Shown here one piece after another: positions 7,709-8,227 of a stretch of DNA of 8,227 bases (positions are counted from its first letter, which is position 1; each line of letters begins with the position of its first letter). A program made the translations under genes and the position numbers. Source of the stretch: Nitrososphaerales archaeon TH526 (GTDB lineage Archaea > Thermoproteota > Nitrososphaeria > Nitrososphaerales > Nitrososphaeraceae); contig JAATVR010000826.1 in the NCBI GenBank assembly GCA_014523665.1, positions 1 to 8,227 on the forward strand, read 5' to 3'. A model generated the notes under the pieces. The model was not told the DNA's origin, made no database searches, and saw only the letters and a list, made by a program, of their open reading frames with translations.

Positions 7709-7743
7709 TAGTAGTTGGACTATACTAGTAGTAGTTGGACTAT
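7709..7743. repeat. 15-base tandem direct repeat at the end of the SufB fragment
   Basis: TAGTAGTTGGACTAT occurs at 7709-7723 and 7729-7743 with a 20-base period. The second copy touches the last codon (7744-7746) that still matches SufB on the minus strand. A repeat placed at a gene-truncation boundary suggests that it marks, or was produced by, the deletion or insertion event. Confidence 0.75.
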
Positions 7744-8099
7744 GCTCATCAGATAAAATATTTGATCCTCTCCTATTCTACCGACTGTTGCATCGTGAGA
7801 TATTGTAGCATCTTCTTCGTTAACTTCTACATAAGGATATGTATCAGTCCTAGATGCTTCATCAAGAAGAAGTGCATCACATCGAACGTTAGACTTTACA
7901 GATTTAGCACCTTTCGCTACATGCAACAGACCTCTATATGTAGTTCTACCGGTGTCTTTGCTTATAGATTTACTTGTAATTCTAGACGTTGTGTTTGGAG
8001 CTATATGGACTGCCTTTGCACCAGCATCTTGATGTTGCCCTTTAGCTATACCTACTCACAGCTGATGTATAATTGGGCTAGCTTGTCACCTTCTAACAG
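7744..8099 (-). pseudogene. sufB: SufB (Fe-S cluster scaffold) C-terminal fragment
   Basis: SufB is the scaffold of the SufBC2D complex that builds iron-sulfur clusters in the cytoplasm. The minus strand first reads LLEGDKLAQLYIS (8099-8061), stops, and shifts frame at about 8055 to GIAKGQHQDAGAKAVHIAPN, TTSRITSKSISKDTGRTTYR, GLLHVAKGAKSVKSNVRCDA, then LLLDEASRTDTYPYVEVNEE and DATISHDATVGRIGEDQIFY, ending LMS. The beta-helix core with HVAKGAK, the conserved Cys in NVRCDALLLD, YPYVEV and SHDATVGRIxEDQxFYLMS is diagnostic. The helical tail that normally follows YLMSRG (about 60 residues) and the whole N-terminal half of this roughly 470-residue protein are missing. SufB is normally indispensable, so an intact copy should exist elsewhere. 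Confidence 0.88.
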
Positions 8100-8110
8100 A
8101 GAAGTGAAGA

Positions 8111-8227
8111 TCAATTATTATTATCATATTTACTATCATCGTCTTGTTCCAGTAACGCAGTTTCAAATGCAACTGCCTTATTTGGTTCCCATGCGTAAAT
8201 AACATAGTGATGATTTCTTAAAAGTAA
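8111..8227 (-). pseudogene. C-terminal piece of an unidentified protein, open at the window edge
   Basis: A minus frame open at base 8227 reads HHYVIYAWEPNKAVAFETAL and LEQDDDSKYDNNN before TGA at 8111-8113. Composition and the Asp/Asn-rich end look like a natural C-terminus. It is not part of SufB, whose sequence starts about 12 bases further on, so it is either an intact gene ending here or another remnant joined to the SufB fragment. The plus-strand frame across it (7735-8202) is an antisense shadow. Confidence 0.45.

Noticed and set aside
7735..8202. 155-codon open frame on the plus strand
   Set aside because: It is antisense to the SufB fragment and the adjoining remnant; its Tyr/Cys/Ser-rich translation has no family features.

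Overview
The window looks like a chromosomal stretch from an AT-rich archaeon, most likely an ammonia-oxidising Nitrososphaerota lineage such as Nitrosocosmicus or Nitrososphaera. That placement is an inference. It rests on low G+C outside one island, TATA-box-like elements about 24-28 bases upstream of start codons with almost no leader and no Shine-Dalgarno sequence, and the mix of families (SufB, haloalkane dehalogenase, DMT transporter, small cupin). No rRNA, tRNA, CRISPR array or insertion sequence was recognised.

The dominant feature is gene decay. Only about a fifth of the window is covered by genes that look intact: an F420/luciferase-like oxidoreductase (3565-4422, minus), a small cupin (6006-6374, plus), an acyl-carrier-like protein (6688-6924, plus) and a helix-hairpin-helix mini-protein (7348-7554, minus). 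Around them lie broken genes whose protein sequence can still be read by changing frame or passing stop codons.

Region by region: 1-466 (minus) holds a frameshifted membrane protein joined to a short N-terminal piece resembling DUF899. 605-1121 (plus) holds weak coding-like frames ending in a likely short-chain dehydrogenase C-terminus. 1257-1720 (plus) is a SnoaL/PhzA-PhzB-like gene broken by a small deletion. 1788-1943 is an unidentified fragment with a 21-base internal repeat. 2055-2944 (minus) is a haloalkane dehalogenase pseudogene whose internal stop replaces the position of the family's catalytic glutamate. 2945-3564 has no convincing gene. 3565-4422 is a GC-rich, probably transferred gene behind an archaeal-type promoter. 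4641-5104 holds two unidentified coding remnants. 5157-5805 (minus) is a chain of remnants: an unknown C-terminus, half of an EamA transporter and a possible acetyltransferase tail. 5976-6374 is the cupin with its promoter, 6688-6924 the carrier protein, and 7057-7239 another unknown remnant. 7348-7582 is the helix-hairpin-helix gene with its promoter. 7709-8227 is a SufB C-terminal fragment bounded by a tandem duplication on one side and an unrelated C-terminus on the other.

I see no cooperating gene set. The intact genes seem to be separately transcribed singletons, and nothing here makes a convincing case for a new multi-gene system. The value of the window lies in the pattern of decay, the alien oxidoreductase and the stand-alone carrier protein.
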